The notes: generated from the letters alone by a model not told the origin. Counted from the first letter of the stretch, positions 1 through 9,189 are shown. The stretch is DNA of 60,892 bases from Collinsella sp. (GCA_019414645.1 DXLP01000012.1:1-60892), one strand, 5' to 3'. Numbers and translations: made by a program.

Positions 1-54
1 AGCACGCGGCTGTTAACCGCGCTGTTGTAGGTTCGAGTCCTACCCGGGGAGCCA
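1..54 (+). tRNA. tRNA-Asn (GUU), 3' part only
   Basis: The 5' acceptor and D-arm lie before the window. The anticodon stem GCGG/CCGC closes the loop CTGTTAA, which gives anticodon GTT. A T-arm with a TTCGAGT loop follows, then the 3' acceptor strand, a G discriminator and an encoded CCA at 52-54. Confidence 0.93.
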
Positions 55-60
55 GGTTGT

Positions 61-90
61 AAAACCCGTCGCTTATGCGGCGGGTTTTTT
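61..90 (+). terminator. Intrinsic terminator after tRNA-Asn
   Basis: An ACCCGTCGC/GCGGCGGGT stem (one G-U pair) with a TTAT loop runs into six T residues, seven bases after the tRNA. Confidence 0.88.
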
Positions 91-248
91 CATGCCGCGA
101 TCGCCTGTGGCGAACGTTACCGTATCAACATTTCGTGTCGAGGATGTAATCGCGAACCCCGCCACCTCAACATGGCGCGCTCGTTGTAGAATGTTGGAAT
201 GATTGCTCCCACGACATGGTGCCGCGAGCACCAGAAAAGGAGATTCTT

Positions 249-605
249 GTGTCTGAGACCATTAACGGCAGCCTGAGCGTCTCGAACGACGTTATTGCCG
301 ATATTGCCGGTTATGCCGCAATGACCTGCTACGGCGTCGTCGGTATGGCTGAGCAGCTCCAGGGCGCCGAGAGCGTGCGCCTGCTTGCCGGCCAGCGCCT
401 CCGCAAGGGCGTGCTTGTTTCCGCCGACGAGAACGGCCTTACGGTCGACCTTCACGTCGTGCTCGAGAACGGCGTCAACATGAAGTCCGTCTGCCACAAT
501 CTTTCGAGCTCCGTCGCCTTCACCCTGCAGGAGATCGCTCAAATCGATCCCGCCAGCCTTAAGATCGGCATTCACATCGACGCGCTCAAGAGCCGTCTGA
601 ACTAG
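249..605 (+). CDS. Asp23/Gls24 family envelope-stress protein (YloU-like)
   Basis: A 118-residue protein of the Asp23/Gls24 (DUF322) family. These small alkaline-shock proteins are linked to envelope homeostasis in Gram-positive bacteria; the molecular role is not firmly known. The N-terminal pattern (GSLSVSNDVIADIAGYAAM, then a YGVVGM turn) and the central LTVDLHVVLENG strand are typical. I chose GTG at 249 because AAAAGGAG ends seven bases before it; an upstream in-frame ATG at 216 has no ribosome binding site and would add residues atypical of the family. It lies directly before a DAK-domain kinase gene, the same order as yloU-yloV in Bacillus. A second family member lies at 46605-46967. 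Confidence 0.88.
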   Translation: MSETINGSLSVSNDVIADIAGYAAMTCYGVVGMAEQLQGAESVRLLAGQRLRKGVLVSADENGLTVDLHVVLENGVNMKSVCHNLSSSVAFTLQEIAQIDPASLKIGIHIDALKSRLN

Positions 606-632
606 CATCCGAATACGGAGATTTCACCACTC

Positions 633-2294
633 ATGATTGCAAAGACCATTCGCACCTGTTTTCCGATCGCTGCGGCTGCCGTTTCCGAAAAGGCCGAGGA
701 GATCAACAAGCTCAACGTCTTCCCCGTACCCGACGGTGACACCGGCACCAACATGTCGCTCACGCTCGCCTCGGTGACCAAGGAGCTTTCTGCCCTTCCC
801 GCCGATGCCGACATGGAGGCCATTGCTGGTGCCATCACCCACGGCTCCCTGATGGGCGCCCGCGGCAACTCCGGTGTCATCACCTCGCAGATTCTGCGCG
901 GTGTGGCCGAGGGCCTTGTCTCTGCCGATGAGCCCATTACGTCCGCCAATATCGCCTTCGCCTTCCGCCGTGCCGTCAAGGTTGCCTTCCAGGCTGTTCG
1001 TAAGCCCATCGAAGGCACGATTCTCACGGTCCTGCGTGATGTTTCGACCAAGGCAGACGAGTGCGAGAAGAAGAAGTTCTCTGCCGAGGATGCGCTTGAC
1101 GCCATCGTCGTCGAGGCCTACCAGTCCGTCGCCCGCACACCCGACCTGCTGCCCGTCCTCAAGGAGAACGGCGTGGTCGACTCCGGCGCCTTTGGCTTTG
1201 CCATCTTCTTGGAGAACTTTGTTGCCGCTGCTCTTGGCCGCAGCACCGTGGTCGAGGATTTCTCCGCTACGTTCGATTCCGCCGGCTCTGCTCGCGATGC
1301 CGCTCTTGGCCGTGTTGAGATCGAGGCTAACGACGACTGGGAGGGCTCGGAGTTCCGCTACTGCAACGAGTTCCTCTTTAAGGCCGACGCTCCTTTTGAC
1401 GAGGACGAGTGCCTGAAGTTCCTGGGTTCTATGGGCGACTGTGAGCTGCTCGTGGGCGCCTACCCCGACTACAAGATCCACGTGCACTCCAACACCCCCA
1501 ACCTGGTGCTCGAGCACATGCTGCAGCTCGGTCAGATCTATGAGGTCTTTATCCACAACATGGAGATGGAGGCCCACGACCGTACCGCTAAGATCCACGA
1601 GGACCAGGAGAAGTCCGCCGAGCCTGCGAAGGCGCTGGGTTTTGTCGCCGTTGCCGCCGGTTCCGGCGAGGCCGACATCCTCAAGTCCCTCGGCGTCGAT
1701 GTGATCGTGTCGGGTGGCCAGACCATGAACCCCTCGACCGCCGACTTGCTGGGCGCCGTCGACCAGGTCAACGCGACCTCGGTCATCATCCTGCCCAACA
1801 ACGGCAACATCCGCATGGCTGCCGAGGCTGCCGCTTCTGCCTGCACCGACAAGAAGGTCGCCGTCGTTCCCACCAAGACCGTCCCGCAGGCGTTCTCCGC
1901 GCTGTTCGCGGTCCTGCCCGATTCCGAACTCGAGGATGCTGTTGCCGCCATGGTCGACGCCATCAGCGAGGTCCGCGATGGCGAGGTCACCCGTGCCGTG
2001 CGCGACTCCAGCGCCTCCGACGGCTCGCCGATTCACTCCGGTGACGTCATGGGCATCATCGCCGGCTCCATCGACGTGGTCGGCTCTGACGTGAAGCAGG
2101 TCACGCTCGACTGCATCAACCGTATGCAGGAGGAAGAGGAGGGCGACGCGCTGACGATTCTGGCCGGCGAGGAGCTGTCCGATGAGGCCTTCCAGGAGAT
2201 CGTCGATGCCATCGAGGAAGCTCAGCCCGATCTGGAGATCGACGCCCATCGTGGCGAGCAGCCGCTCTATCCCGTGATCTTCTCGATCGAGTAG
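633..2294 (+). CDS. fakA: DAK2/DhaL-domain fatty acid kinase-like protein (FakA/YloV family)
   Basis: The 553-residue length and architecture match the YloV/FakA family, whose characterised members phosphorylate FakB-bound fatty acids at the inner membrane face. The N-terminal DhaL-type nucleotide domain (about residues 1-195) carries the Mg-ADP motif NVFPVPDGDTGTN at 28-40 and a GSLMGARGNSGV loop near 70-82. A middle domain and a DegV-like C-terminal part (from about 320) follow. CGGAG lies 12 bases before the ATG. It is probably co-transcribed with the upstream asp23 gene and with recG, which starts nine bases after its stop. No fakB/DegV partner is visible in this window, so the fatty-acid role rests on family membership only. 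Confidence 0.82.
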   Translation: MIAKTIRTCFPIAAAAVSEKAEEINKLNVFPVPDGDTGTNMSLTLASVTKELSALPADADMEAIAGAITHGSLMGARGNSGVITSQILRGVAEGLVSADEPITSANIAFAFRRAVKVAFQAVRKPIEGTILTVLRDVSTKADECEKKKFSAEDALDAIVVEAYQSVARTPDLLPVLKENGVVDSGAFGFAIFLENFVAAALGRSTVVEDFSATFDSAGSARDAALGRVEIEANDDWEGSEFRYCNEFLFKADAPFDEDECLKFLGSMGDCELLVGAYPDYKIHVHSNTPNLVLEHMLQLGQIYEVFIHNMEMEAHDRTAKIHEDQEKSAEPAKALGFVAVAAGSGEADILKSLGVDVIVSGGQTMNPSTADLLGAVDQVNATSVIILPNNGNIRMAAEAAASACTDKKVAVVPTKTVPQAFSALFAVLPDSELEDAVAAMVDAISEVRDGEVTRAVRDSSASDGSPIHSGDVMGIIAGSIDVVGSDVKQVTLDCINRMQEEEEGDALTILAGEELSDEAFQEIVDAIEEAQPDLEIDAHRGEQPLYPVIFSIE

Positions 2295-2303
2295 GCTCTG
2301 CCT

Positions 2304-4481
2304 ATGTCCGAGCTGTGCTCCGTGCCGCGCGTCTCGGAGCGTTTTGCCCAGAGCAATGCGCTCGACGAGGATATCGCGCGACTCAAATATGTTTCGGGTA
2401 AACGTGAGGAGGCCCTTCGCCGTCTGGGAATTCGGACGGTGGGGGACCTCCTTCTCCATATTCCCCATCGCTACCTGGACTTCACTCGCTCGTGGTCCAT
2501 CGAGATGGCGCCCATCGGTACCGTGTGCACCATTATCGCCACGGTCGATCGTATTGTCCAAAAGCAGCCCCGTCCGCGTATGCAGGTGACTGAGGTCTCG
2601 CTCGTGGACGAGACGGGCGTGCTGCAGGTTGCCTTTTTCCGTCAGCCCTGGATTGCCCAGCAGTTCAAGCAGGGCGACCGCCTGGCCGTGATGGGCAAGG
2701 TCGAGTTTGCCTACGGTTTTAAGCAGATGGCCTCGCCCCACTTTGAAAAGCTCGAGGACGGGCGCGCCGCCGGCACCATCCTACCGGTCCATTACGTGAG
2801 CGATGGCGTGAGTCAGGCATGGATGCGCCGTATCGTGAGCGGTGCGCTCGAAGTGGTCGCCAATCCGTTCGATCCCATTCCCGCGCCGCTGCGCGCAAAG
2901 CGGAAGCTCATGAGCAATGCCCGTGCGCTGCGCTCGATCCACTTTCCCTCGAGCATGGCCGAGCGCGACATCGCACGCCGGCGTCTTGCCTACGAGGAGT
3001 GTCTCTGCCTGCAGCTCGCGCTGCGTCTGCGCAACGATGGCGGTATGGTCGACGTAGTGCCTTATGCGCATGACGCGGGCGAGCATTTGGCTGCGCTCAA
3101 ACAGGCCCTGCCGTTTTCGCTGAGCGATGAGCAGGAGGCTGCATTTCAAGACATCCTGCATGACATGTGCGATGGCGGTCGTGTGATGAACCGTCTGCTG
3201 CTGGGTGACGTCGGTACCGGTAAGACCGCCGTTGCCGCCTGCGCGTTGGCGGTTGCGGCCGATAGCGGCACCCAGGCGTGCGTCATGGCGCCCACGGGCG
3301 TGCTGGCGCGTCAATATGCCGATAAGACCGGCCCCTTGCTCTCGCAGGCTGGCATGACCTGGGCGCTCCTGACGGGCGCCACGCCGGCGGCCGAGCGTGA
3401 ACAGATTCATGCTCGGCTCCAGTCTGGCGAGCTCGACGTGCTCTTTGGTACCCATGCGGTGCTTTCGGAGAACGTCACGTTCAAGCATTTGTCGCTTGTG
3501 GTGATCGACGAGCAGCACCGCTTTGGCGTGGGCCAGCGTAACGCTCTACGCGCAAAAGGCCCGGGTGCCGACTTGCTGGTCATGACCGCCACACCGATTC
3601 CGCGCACGCTGGCGCTCTCGGTCTACGGTGACCTGGATACGAGCATCATCCGCCATCGTCCCGTTCCGGGTGCCGGCGTGACGACGCGCGTCCTCACCGA
3701 GTCGAGTCGTGACCTGGCCTATGGCGCCATTCGCGAGGCACACGAAAAGGGGCAGCAAGCCTACGTGATCTGTCCGCTCGTGGAGCCGAGCGATTCGGCC
3801 GATGAGCTCGAAGACGTACCCGGCATCGTTCGCGACGACGAGGGCCGCGTGACCGTGCCCGTGCCGCTGCATGACACGGCGACCGAGCTCGATCGCCTTC
3901 GTCTGGCATTACCGGGGTTTACCATCGAGCGTCTCCATGGCCGCATGCCGGCGGGGGAGAAGGACCGGGTCATCGATGCCTTCAAGCGTGGCGAGATCGA
4001 TGTGCTCGTCTCGACCACGGTGGTCGAGGTGGGCGTTGACGTGCCCAACGCCACCGTCATGGTTATCGAGAATGGCGAGCGCTTTGGCTTGGCGGCCTTG
4101 CACCAGCTGCGCGGGCGCGTAGGCCGCGGCAGCGTGTCGGGTACGTGCCTGGTCATGACGCACTCCAAGGGCAACGGCGGCGCGTCGGCGGCACAAGACC
4201 GCCTCCAGTCGCTCGAGAAGACCTCGGACGGCTTTACGCTCGCCCAGATGGACCTGCGTCTGCGCCACGAGGGTGAAATCCTGGGTTACCGCCAGCATGG
4301 CGGCGTGACCTTGCGCTTTGTTGACCTCGATGCCGACGAGGAATTGATCGAGTGGGCACATTTGGACGCGGTCGAGCTCTTGCGGTATGCTTGCAACCTT
4401 GACTCCGTGGCGACGCGCCCTCTGCGCGATGCGGTCGCCACGCGGTATCGACACATCTTTAAGGAGGTCAGCGGAGGATGA
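2304..4481 (+). CDS. recG: ATP-dependent DNA helicase RecG
   Basis: RecG is a double-strand DNA translocase that remodels stalled replication forks and Holliday junctions. The 725-residue product has an N-terminal wedge/OB domain (about 60-170) and then superfamily 2 helicase motifs: Walker A GDVGTGKT near 301, a DEQHRFGVGQR box near 401, MTATPIPRTLAL near 428, and VVEVGVDVPNA plus LHQLRGRVGRG near 573-608. The ATG at 2304 has no strong Shine-Dalgarno, but it lies nine bases after the preceding stop, which fits translational coupling. Its stop overlaps the rsmD start (ATGA). Confidence 0.96.
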   Translation: MSELCSVPRVSERFAQSNALDEDIARLKYVSGKREEALRRLGIRTVGDLLLHIPHRYLDFTRSWSIEMAPIGTVCTIIATVDRIVQKQPRPRMQVTEVSLVDETGVLQVAFFRQPWIAQQFKQGDRLAVMGKVEFAYGFKQMASPHFEKLEDGRAAGTILPVHYVSDGVSQAWMRRIVSGALEVVANPFDPIPAPLRAKRKLMSNARALRSIHFPSSMAERDIARRRLAYEECLCLQLALRLRNDGGMVDVVPYAHDAGEHLAALKQALPFSLSDEQEAAFQDILHDMCDGGRVMNRLLLGDVGTGKTAVAACALAVAADSGTQACVMAPTGVLARQYADKTGPLLSQAGMTWALLTGATPAAEREQIHARLQSGELDVLFGTHAVLSENVTFKHLSLVVIDEQHRFGVGQRNALRAKGPGADLLVMTATPIPRTLALSVYGDLDTSIIRHRPVPGAGVTTRVLTESSRDLAYGAIREAHEKGQQAYVICPLVEPSDSADELEDVPGIVRDDEGRVTVPVPLHDTATELDRLRLALPGFTIERLHGRMPAGEKDRVIDAFKRGEIDVLVSTTVVEVGVDVPNATVMVIENGERFGLAALHQLRGRVGRGSVSGTCLVMTHSKGNGGASAAQDRLQSLEKTSDGFTLAQMDLRLRHEGEILGYRQHGGVTLRFVDLDADEELIEWAHLDAVELLRYACNLDSVATRPLRDAVATRYRHIFKEVSGG

Positions 4482-5122
4482 GAATCATCGGAGGCGAATG
4501 GCGCGGTCGTAAGATCGAGGAGCCCCGTGGTCGAGATGTCACCCGCCCCACGACCGATCGCGTTCGCGAGGCGTGCGCATCTATGGTCATGTCGGCATTC
4601 GACTTCGATCTGGACGAGGTCCGCGTGCTGGATGCCTTTGGCGGCTCCGGCGCCTTGGGCATCGAGATGCTCTCGCGTGGTGCCCGCTCGCTCACCACGT
4701 TCGAGATCGATCGCAACGCTGCTCGTCTGATTACCAAGAATATCGAGTCGCTGTGCCGTGACCGTGCGCGTTGGCGCGTGGTGACGGGTGACGTGCTGGC
4801 AAGCGCTTCGCGCGGCCGCGTGCCAGGCGGTCCCTTTGACCTGGTTCTGCTCGACCCGCCCTATGCTTTTGGCGCCGAGCCGGTCGAGGAGCTGCTGCAA
4901 AACCTAGCTCAGCAAGGCTTGCTGGCGCAGGGCGCCTACGCACTCTTTGAGCACGCCGCGGCCGATACGGGCGCTCACCCGACCGGTTTTGAGACCGTGC
5001 GCGAGAAGCGCTACGGCATAACTTCGGTTGACTTGCTGCGCTGGTCGGCCACGAACGAGGCTGGCAATGCCGGCGACAGCGACCATGACGATGATTCGCT
5101 TTTGGAGGACGCCCATGAATGA
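4478..5122 (+). CDS. rsmD: 16S rRNA (guanine-966-N2)-methyltransferase RsmD
   Basis: A 214-residue class I SAM-dependent methyltransferase. It opens with the family signature MRIIGGEWRGRKI, has the SAM loop VLDAFGGSGALGIEMLSRG (about 49-67) and the catalytic N6/N2-methylase motif DPPY near 126-129. RsmD methylates G966 of 16S rRNA in the assembling 30S subunit. The start overlaps the recG stop by four bases. The 3' end overlaps coaD by eight bases; rsmD-coaD is a very common pair. The C-terminal 25 residues are Asp/Glu-rich and look poorly conserved. Confidence 0.94.
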   Translation: MRIIGGEWRGRKIEEPRGRDVTRPTTDRVREACASMVMSAFDFDLDEVRVLDAFGGSGALGIEMLSRGARSLTTFEIDRNAARLITKNIESLCRDRARWRVVTGDVLASASRGRVPGGPFDLVLLDPPYAFGAEPVEELLQNLAQQGLLAQGAYALFEHAAADTGAHPTGFETVREKRYGITSVDLLRWSATNEAGNAGDSDHDDDSLLEDAHE

Positions 5123-5612
5123 CACCATCAACCGCGTGATTGTCCCGGGCACCTTCGATCCCATAACGTTTGGCCATATCGACGTCATCCGCCGCGCCCG
5201 CCGCATCTTTCCCAGCGTGATCGTTGCCGTTGCCGAGTCGCAGGGAAAAAACGGCGTCGGCACCACGTTTAGGCTCGACGAGCGCGTGGCGCTGGCCCGT
5301 GAGGCGCTCGGCGATATTGACGGCGTCGAGGTGCTGCCCTTCACCGGCCTCTTGGTCGATTTTGCCCGCGAACAGGGAGCAGGAGCCGTGGTCAAGGGCC
5401 TGCGTGCCATGACCGACTTTGAGTACGAGCTGCAGCAGGCCGACCTCAACTACCGCCTGGATAACGAGTTGGAGTCCATCTTTGTCATGAGTGCGCCGCA
5501 GTACGGCTATATCTCGAGCTCGGTGGTTCGCCAGATTGCCTCGCTCGGTAGCGACGTCTCTAATTTTGTTCCGTCTAATGTGGTCAAGGCGCTCAAACAT
5601 CGCTTTTCGTGA
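5115..5612 (+). CDS. coaD: Phosphopantetheine adenylyltransferase
   Basis: CoaD transfers AMP from ATP to 4'-phosphopantetheine, the fourth step of coenzyme A synthesis. The 165-residue product is of normal length. It has the nucleotidyltransferase signature TFDPITFGH at 13-21 and the ISSSVVR motif near 132-138. I chose the ATG at 5115, seven bases after GGAGG at 5104-5108. A longer in-frame reading from 5028 would lie inside rsmD and lacks family similarity. Confidence 0.96.
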   Translation: MNDTINRVIVPGTFDPITFGHIDVIRRARRIFPSVIVAVAESQGKNGVGTTFRLDERVALAREALGDIDGVEVLPFTGLLVDFAREQGAGAVVKGLRAMTDFEYELQQADLNYRLDNELESIFVMSAPQYGYISSSVVRQIASLGSDVSNFVPSNVVKALKHRFS

Positions 5613-5680
5613 CGTTTTTTAATGCCTGGTGGCATGTGGTAAACTAACACGATGATATGTTACCTATGAAAGGAGACCGG

Positions 5681-6178
5681 ATGCCGGGCGAGAATTTTCC
5701 TGGCGACAGGATCGTGAGTCTTGTCGACGAGCTCGAGGGGCTCATCGAAGAGGCTAAGACGCCGTTCGGCAAGAACGCCCAGATGAAGGTTATCGACGCC
5801 GACGTCTTCTTTAACATCCTCGACGAGATCCGCATGAGCTATCCCGAGGAATGGCAGAAGTCCCGCCGTATCCTCAAGGAGCGCGAGGAGCTTATGGCTT
5901 CCGCCGCCGCTCAGGCCGATTCCATCATCGCCGATGCTCAGCAGCAGGCCCTCACCATTGCCGGTGAGCAAGAGATCGTCCGCTTAGCGCAGCAGCAGGC
6001 CGACGATATCCGCGACCGTGCCCAGCAGTATGAGCGCGAGACGCGCTATGCCGCCGAGGACTACGCCGAGCAGGTCTTTACGCACCTCGAGGAGAACCTC
6101 AAGAGCCTGACCGGCACCGTCACCCGTTGCCGTCAGCAGCTCAACGAGGGTGCCGCCCAGCAGAATGGTCAGTGGTAA
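5681..6178 (+). CDS. Coiled-coil protein, DivIVA/ATP-synthase-B-like, function unknown
   Basis: A 165-residue cytoplasmic protein with no transmembrane segment. From about residue 50 it is dominated by Ala/Glu/Gln/Arg heptads with many QQ pairs, as in DivIVA-type or F-ATPase b-type coiled coils. The first 25 residues (GENFPGDRIVSLVDELEGLIEEA) form an amphipathic segment. The ATG at 5681 follows AAAGGAG with a five-base gap. The stop overlaps the next start (TAATG), so it should be coupled to the DUF177 gene. A role in cell-shape or envelope scaffolding is only a guess from the coiled coil. Confidence 0.72.
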   Translation: MPGENFPGDRIVSLVDELEGLIEEAKTPFGKNAQMKVIDADVFFNILDEIRMSYPEEWQKSRRILKEREELMASAAAQADSIIADAQQQALTIAGEQEIVRLAQQQADDIRDRAQQYERETRYAAEDYAEQVFTHLEENLKSLTGTVTRCRQQLNEGAAQQNGQW

Positions 6179-6732
6179 TGGCTGAGTTCCCGAGCGTTAC
6201 CGTCGATCTTTCCGAACAGCTCGAGTTTCCCGGAGACTCGTATCCGCTGACCGGCAAGGTCGATGTCGCCGCCTATACGGTGGGCGAGAAGGAGTACCAG
6301 CTGCAGGACGGCATTGACTACGACGTGGTCTTTACCAATGCCGGCACCGGCGTTCTGCTCTCGGGCATGGTCCGCGCCCACGCCACCGGCGAGTGCGACC
6401 GCTGCTTGGAGCCCGCTTCGTTTGATATCGCCGGTGAGATTGAGGAATTCTATCTCTTTAACGAGCCCGAGGACCCCGAGGCCTACGAAGACGGCTACGA
6501 GCTGCTGGGCGAGGATCGCATCGTCGATCTGGGCGAGCCCATCAACGACGCGGTCGTCATGGACACGCCGTTCGTTGTCCTGTGCAAGCCCGATTGTCGC
6601 GGCCTGTGCCCCACCTGCGGCATCAATCTCAACGTCGAGCAATGCGATTGCGCCGCTCAAGCAGAGGCCGAATGGGCCGCTGCCACGGAAAATCCATTTG
6701 CAGCATTGAAGAATCTCAAGCTTGACGAGTAA
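6178..6732 (+). CDS. DUF177 (YceD family) protein upstream of rpmF
   Basis: A 184-residue YceD/DUF177 protein. The family lies almost always directly before rpmF and is linked to rRNA or ribosome accumulation; its biochemical activity is unsettled. The C-terminal part carries the metal-binding-like cysteine set LCKPDCRGLCPTCGINLN plus a later CDC, near residues 138-162. A central ECDRC motif and an acidic stretch (EPEDPEAYEDGYE) are also visible. The start at 6178 shares a base with the preceding stop. rpmF begins 64 bases downstream, the expected neighbour. Confidence 0.88.
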   Translation: MAEFPSVTVDLSEQLEFPGDSYPLTGKVDVAAYTVGEKEYQLQDGIDYDVVFTNAGTGVLLSGMVRAHATGECDRCLEPASFDIAGEIEEFYLFNEPEDPEAYEDGYELLGEDRIVDLGEPINDAVVMDTPFVVLCKPDCRGLCPTCGINLNVEQCDCAAQAEAEWAAATENPFAALKNLKLDE

Positions 6733-6796
6733 AACTGTGGTAGTATCGCTACTTGCGCGTAATCGCCACACTGGATAGTTCATAAGGAAGGTCACT

Positions 6797-6976
6797 ATGC
6801 CCGTACCTAAACAAAAGCAGGGTCGTATCCGCACTCACACCCGCCGTTCCGCCAACATGAAGATCTCGGCTGCGGCTCAGTCCACGTGCCCCCGTTGCGG
6901 CGCTGTCAAGCTCCCGCACCACGTGTGCCCCAGCTGCGGTTTCTACAAGGACCGCGAGGTTATCGTTACCGAGTAA
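6797..6976 (+). CDS. rpmF: 50S ribosomal protein L32
   Basis: A 59-residue basic protein starting MPVPKQKQGRIRTHTRRS, the typical L32 opening. It has a zinc ribbon made of CPRC at 31-34 and CPSC at 44-47. AAGGAAG lies before the ATG. L32 is part of the large subunit. The position between the DUF177 gene and plsX is the conserved actinobacterial/Firmicutes order. Confidence 0.97.
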   Translation: MPVPKQKQGRIRTHTRRSANMKISAAAQSTCPRCGAVKLPHHVCPSCGFYKDREVIVTE

Positions 6977-7017
6977 CTGTATACTCTGGATGCGATGCCG
7001 TTCCAACTGGAACCACA

Positions 7018-7046
7018 ATGGCCGGCTCAATGAGTCGGCCATTTTT
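7018..7046 (+). terminator. Hairpin with short T-tract between rpmF and plsX
   Basis: ATGGCCG/CGGCCAT arms flank CTCA/TGAG and are followed by TTTTT. The stem is strong but the T-tract is short, and plsX begins 18 bases later. It may attenuate rather than stop transcription, lowering plsX relative to rpmF. Confidence 0.6.
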
Positions 7047-7063
7047 GTATAAGGAGCATGTAT

Positions 7064-8083
7064 ATGAGTAACGTTCGCGTTTGTGTAGACGTTGTGGGTG
7101 GAGACGAGAAGCCTCAGGTTGTCCTCGACGGTATCGAGGCGGCGCTTGCGGCGGATCCCGATATCGAGGTCTTGGCCGTCGGTCCCGCAGAGATCGTGAA
7201 CCCCTTTGCCGCGGCTCACGCTCGTGTTGAGGCCTTGGAGGCGCCCGATGTCATCGCCATGGATGACGATCCCATTCGAGCCGTGATGACCAAGCGTAAG
7301 TCCTCGATCGTACTTGCCTGCCGCGCTATCAAGAAGGGTAACGCGGACGCGTTCTTCTCTGCCGGCTCCACCGGCGCCATGACCGCTGCCGCTACCGCCT
7401 ACGTGACGCCATTTAGGTATCAGGCCGAGGGCAAGAAGCAGCCGGTGCGTCCGTGCCTCACCAATGCACTGCCCAACCGCGCCGGCGGCCTGACGGTCCT
7501 GTGCGACATGGGCGCCAACCCCGATGTCGAGGTCGACGACATGGTGCGTTTTGCCCAGATGGGTAGCGCCTATGCGCGCGTCGTCTTGGGCATTGAGCAT
7601 CCCCGCGTCGGTCTGCTCGGCAACGGTACCGAGGATGAGAAGGGCTCCAACTTTACCAAGGCGTGCTTCCCTGCCATGAAGGCCGCCGTTCCCGGCTTTG
7701 TGGGCAACTGCGAGGGCACCGACCTGACCTCGGGTAACTTTGACGTCGTCGTTGCCGATGGCATGTCGGGCAACATCGCGCTCAAGGCGACCGAGGGCGC
7801 CGCTAAGTTTTTGCTACAAGAGCTCAAGGGTGCCTTTATGGCTTCGCTCGGCACCAAGATCGCCGCGCTGCTCATCAAAAAGCAGATGCGCGAGATCAAG
7901 GCAAAACTCTCGGGCGATGCTAAGGGCGGCGCCATTCTGCTGGGCCTGCGTGGCGTGGTCCTGATCGGCCACGGTGCCACCTCGGTCGAGGCCGTCAAAA
8001 ACGGTACGCTCGCCGCGGCGGAGGCCGTGCGCGCCGGGCTGGTCGAGAACGTCGCCAACTCTATGGACGGCATCGTTTTGTAG
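7064..8083 (+). CDS. plsX: Phosphate acyltransferase PlsX
   Basis: PlsX converts acyl-ACP and phosphate to acyl-phosphate, the first acyl donor for phospholipid synthesis. The 339-residue product has the family GGDEKPQVVLDG opening (usually GGDNAP), SAGSTGAMTAAA near 100, and GLLGNGTEDEKGS plus FDVVVADGMSGNIALK motifs. Two ATGs lie six bases apart. AAGGAG (7051-7056) is one base from the first and seven from the second, so I start at 7064. It is followed by acpP and rnc, the conserved order, but fabD and fabG are missing from between. Confidence 0.93.
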   Translation: MSNVRVCVDVVGGDEKPQVVLDGIEAALAADPDIEVLAVGPAEIVNPFAAAHARVEALEAPDVIAMDDDPIRAVMTKRKSSIVLACRAIKKGNADAFFSAGSTGAMTAAATAYVTPFRYQAEGKKQPVRPCLTNALPNRAGGLTVLCDMGANPDVEVDDMVRFAQMGSAYARVVLGIEHPRVGLLGNGTEDEKGSNFTKACFPAMKAAVPGFVGNCEGTDLTSGNFDVVVADGMSGNIALKATEGAAKFLLQELKGAFMASLGTKIAALLIKKQMREIKAKLSGDAKGGAILLGLRGVVLIGHGATSVEAVKNGTLAAAEAVRAGLVENVANSMDGIVL

Positions 8084-8207
8084 GAGCGAGTTAGAGCGCT
8101 GTTATGTGCCTCGCGGCCTGCGTCGTGGGGTAGAATCAAAACCGTGTCTTGGCGCTGCGCTTGCGGCGCCAGCGCGTTGATGTTCACGCAATACGAGAGG
8201 AAGCGCT

Positions 8208-8450
8208 ATGGACCGCTCCGAAATCTTCGATAAGATCGCCGAAGTCGCCGCTGACGTTCTGGGCGTCGATGTCGCCGACATTAGCGACGAGACTACCTTT
8301 GACGATCTCGATGCCGATTCGCTCGAGCGTCTGCAGCTGGTGACGGCCATCGAGGACGAGTTCGACCTCGAGATCGATGACGAGACCCTGCTGTCGCTCA
8401 ACTCTGTCGCCGACGCTGTCGACGCTATTGAAAACGCCAAGGAGGCCTAA
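8208..8450 (+). CDS. acpP: Acyl carrier protein
   Basis: An 80-residue acidic protein with the phosphopantetheine attachment motif DADSLE; Ser38 is the expected modified residue. It carries growing acyl chains in type II fatty acid synthesis. GAGAGGAAG precedes the ATG. It sits between plsX and rnc as in many Gram-positive genomes. The roughly 125-base gap upstream contains a TGGCGC/GCGCCA hairpin and no gene. Confidence 0.95.
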   Translation: MDRSEIFDKIAEVAADVLGVDVADISDETTFDDLDADSLERLQLVTAIEDEFDLEIDDETLLSLNSVADAVDAIENAKEA

Positions 8451-8453
8451 GTC

Positions 8454-9179
8454 TTGGCTTTATCTCAACGACTCGCGCGCGCCCAGGAAATCCTGGGCCA
8501 CGAGTTCAATAACAAGGTGCTGCTGCGCGCGGCGCTCACGCACCCTTCTGCCGTGGAAGGTCAGCCCGTCTCGGCGAGCTATGAGCGCCTTGAGTTTTTG
8601 GGCGATTCGATTTTGGGCGCCGTGGTTGCCCGTTCGCTCTTTGAGTCCTATCCGGAGTTTGACGAGGGCAAGCTTACGCGACTGAAGGTGTCGCTCGTCT
8701 CGGGTGCCACGCTGTCCGAGGTGTCCCATGAGCTGGGCATCGACGATATCATCATCTTTGGTGCCTCCGAGACCGGCACGGGCGCGCGCGGCCTGCATTC
8801 GGCGCTCGAGAACGTCTACGAGTCACTCGTGGGCGCCCTGTACCTGGATGCCGGCTGGGACGCTGCGGCGGAGTTCATCCACCGCACGCTTAAGCCGCAC
8901 CTGGCCTCCGAGCGTGCCGAGCACCCCGCGAACCCCAAGTCGTTTTTGCAGGAGTGCGTGCAGGCCGACGGCCACGAGCCTCCCGCGTATAAGCTGGTTG
9001 GCTCCGAGGGCCCCGCGCATGCGCCCACCTTTACCGCTGTGGTGCTCATCGACGGCATCCGCCAGGGCCGCGGTACCGGTTCCTCCAAGAAGGAAGCCGA
9101 GGGAGCCGCTGCACTCGAGGCGCTCGACCGCATGGGCTACACCACCAACGGCGTGATTCTGAACAAGAAGCCTGTTTAA
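8454..9179 (+). CDS. rnc: Ribonuclease III
   Basis: RNase III cleaves double-stranded RNA, including rRNA precursors. The 241-residue protein has the catalytic signature ERLEFLGDS at 44-52, an N-terminal RNase III domain with a second acidic cluster in ENVYESLVGALYLD, and a C-terminal double-stranded RNA-binding domain (about 165-235, GTGSSKKEAEGAAALEAL). I use the TTG at 8454: it lies four bases after the acpP stop, and GGAGG at 8441-8445 is well spaced for it. Confidence 0.96.
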   Translation: MALSQRLARAQEILGHEFNNKVLLRAALTHPSAVEGQPVSASYERLEFLGDSILGAVVARSLFESYPEFDEGKLTRLKVSLVSGATLSEVSHELGIDDIIIFGASETGTGARGLHSALENVYESLVGALYLDAGWDAAAEFIHRTLKPHLASERAEHPANPKSFLQECVQADGHEPPAYKLVGSEGPAHAPTFTAVVLIDGIRQGRGTGSSKKEAEGAAALEALDRMGYTTNGVILNKKPV

Positions 9180-9189
9180 GCGAGGAACC

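Noticed and set aside
624..2741. Long minus-strand open frame of about 705 codons opposite fakA and the start of recG
   Set aside because: It mirrors real + strand genes, has His/Gly/Asp-rich composition typical of antisense frames in high-GC DNA, no ribosome binding site and no recognisable domain.
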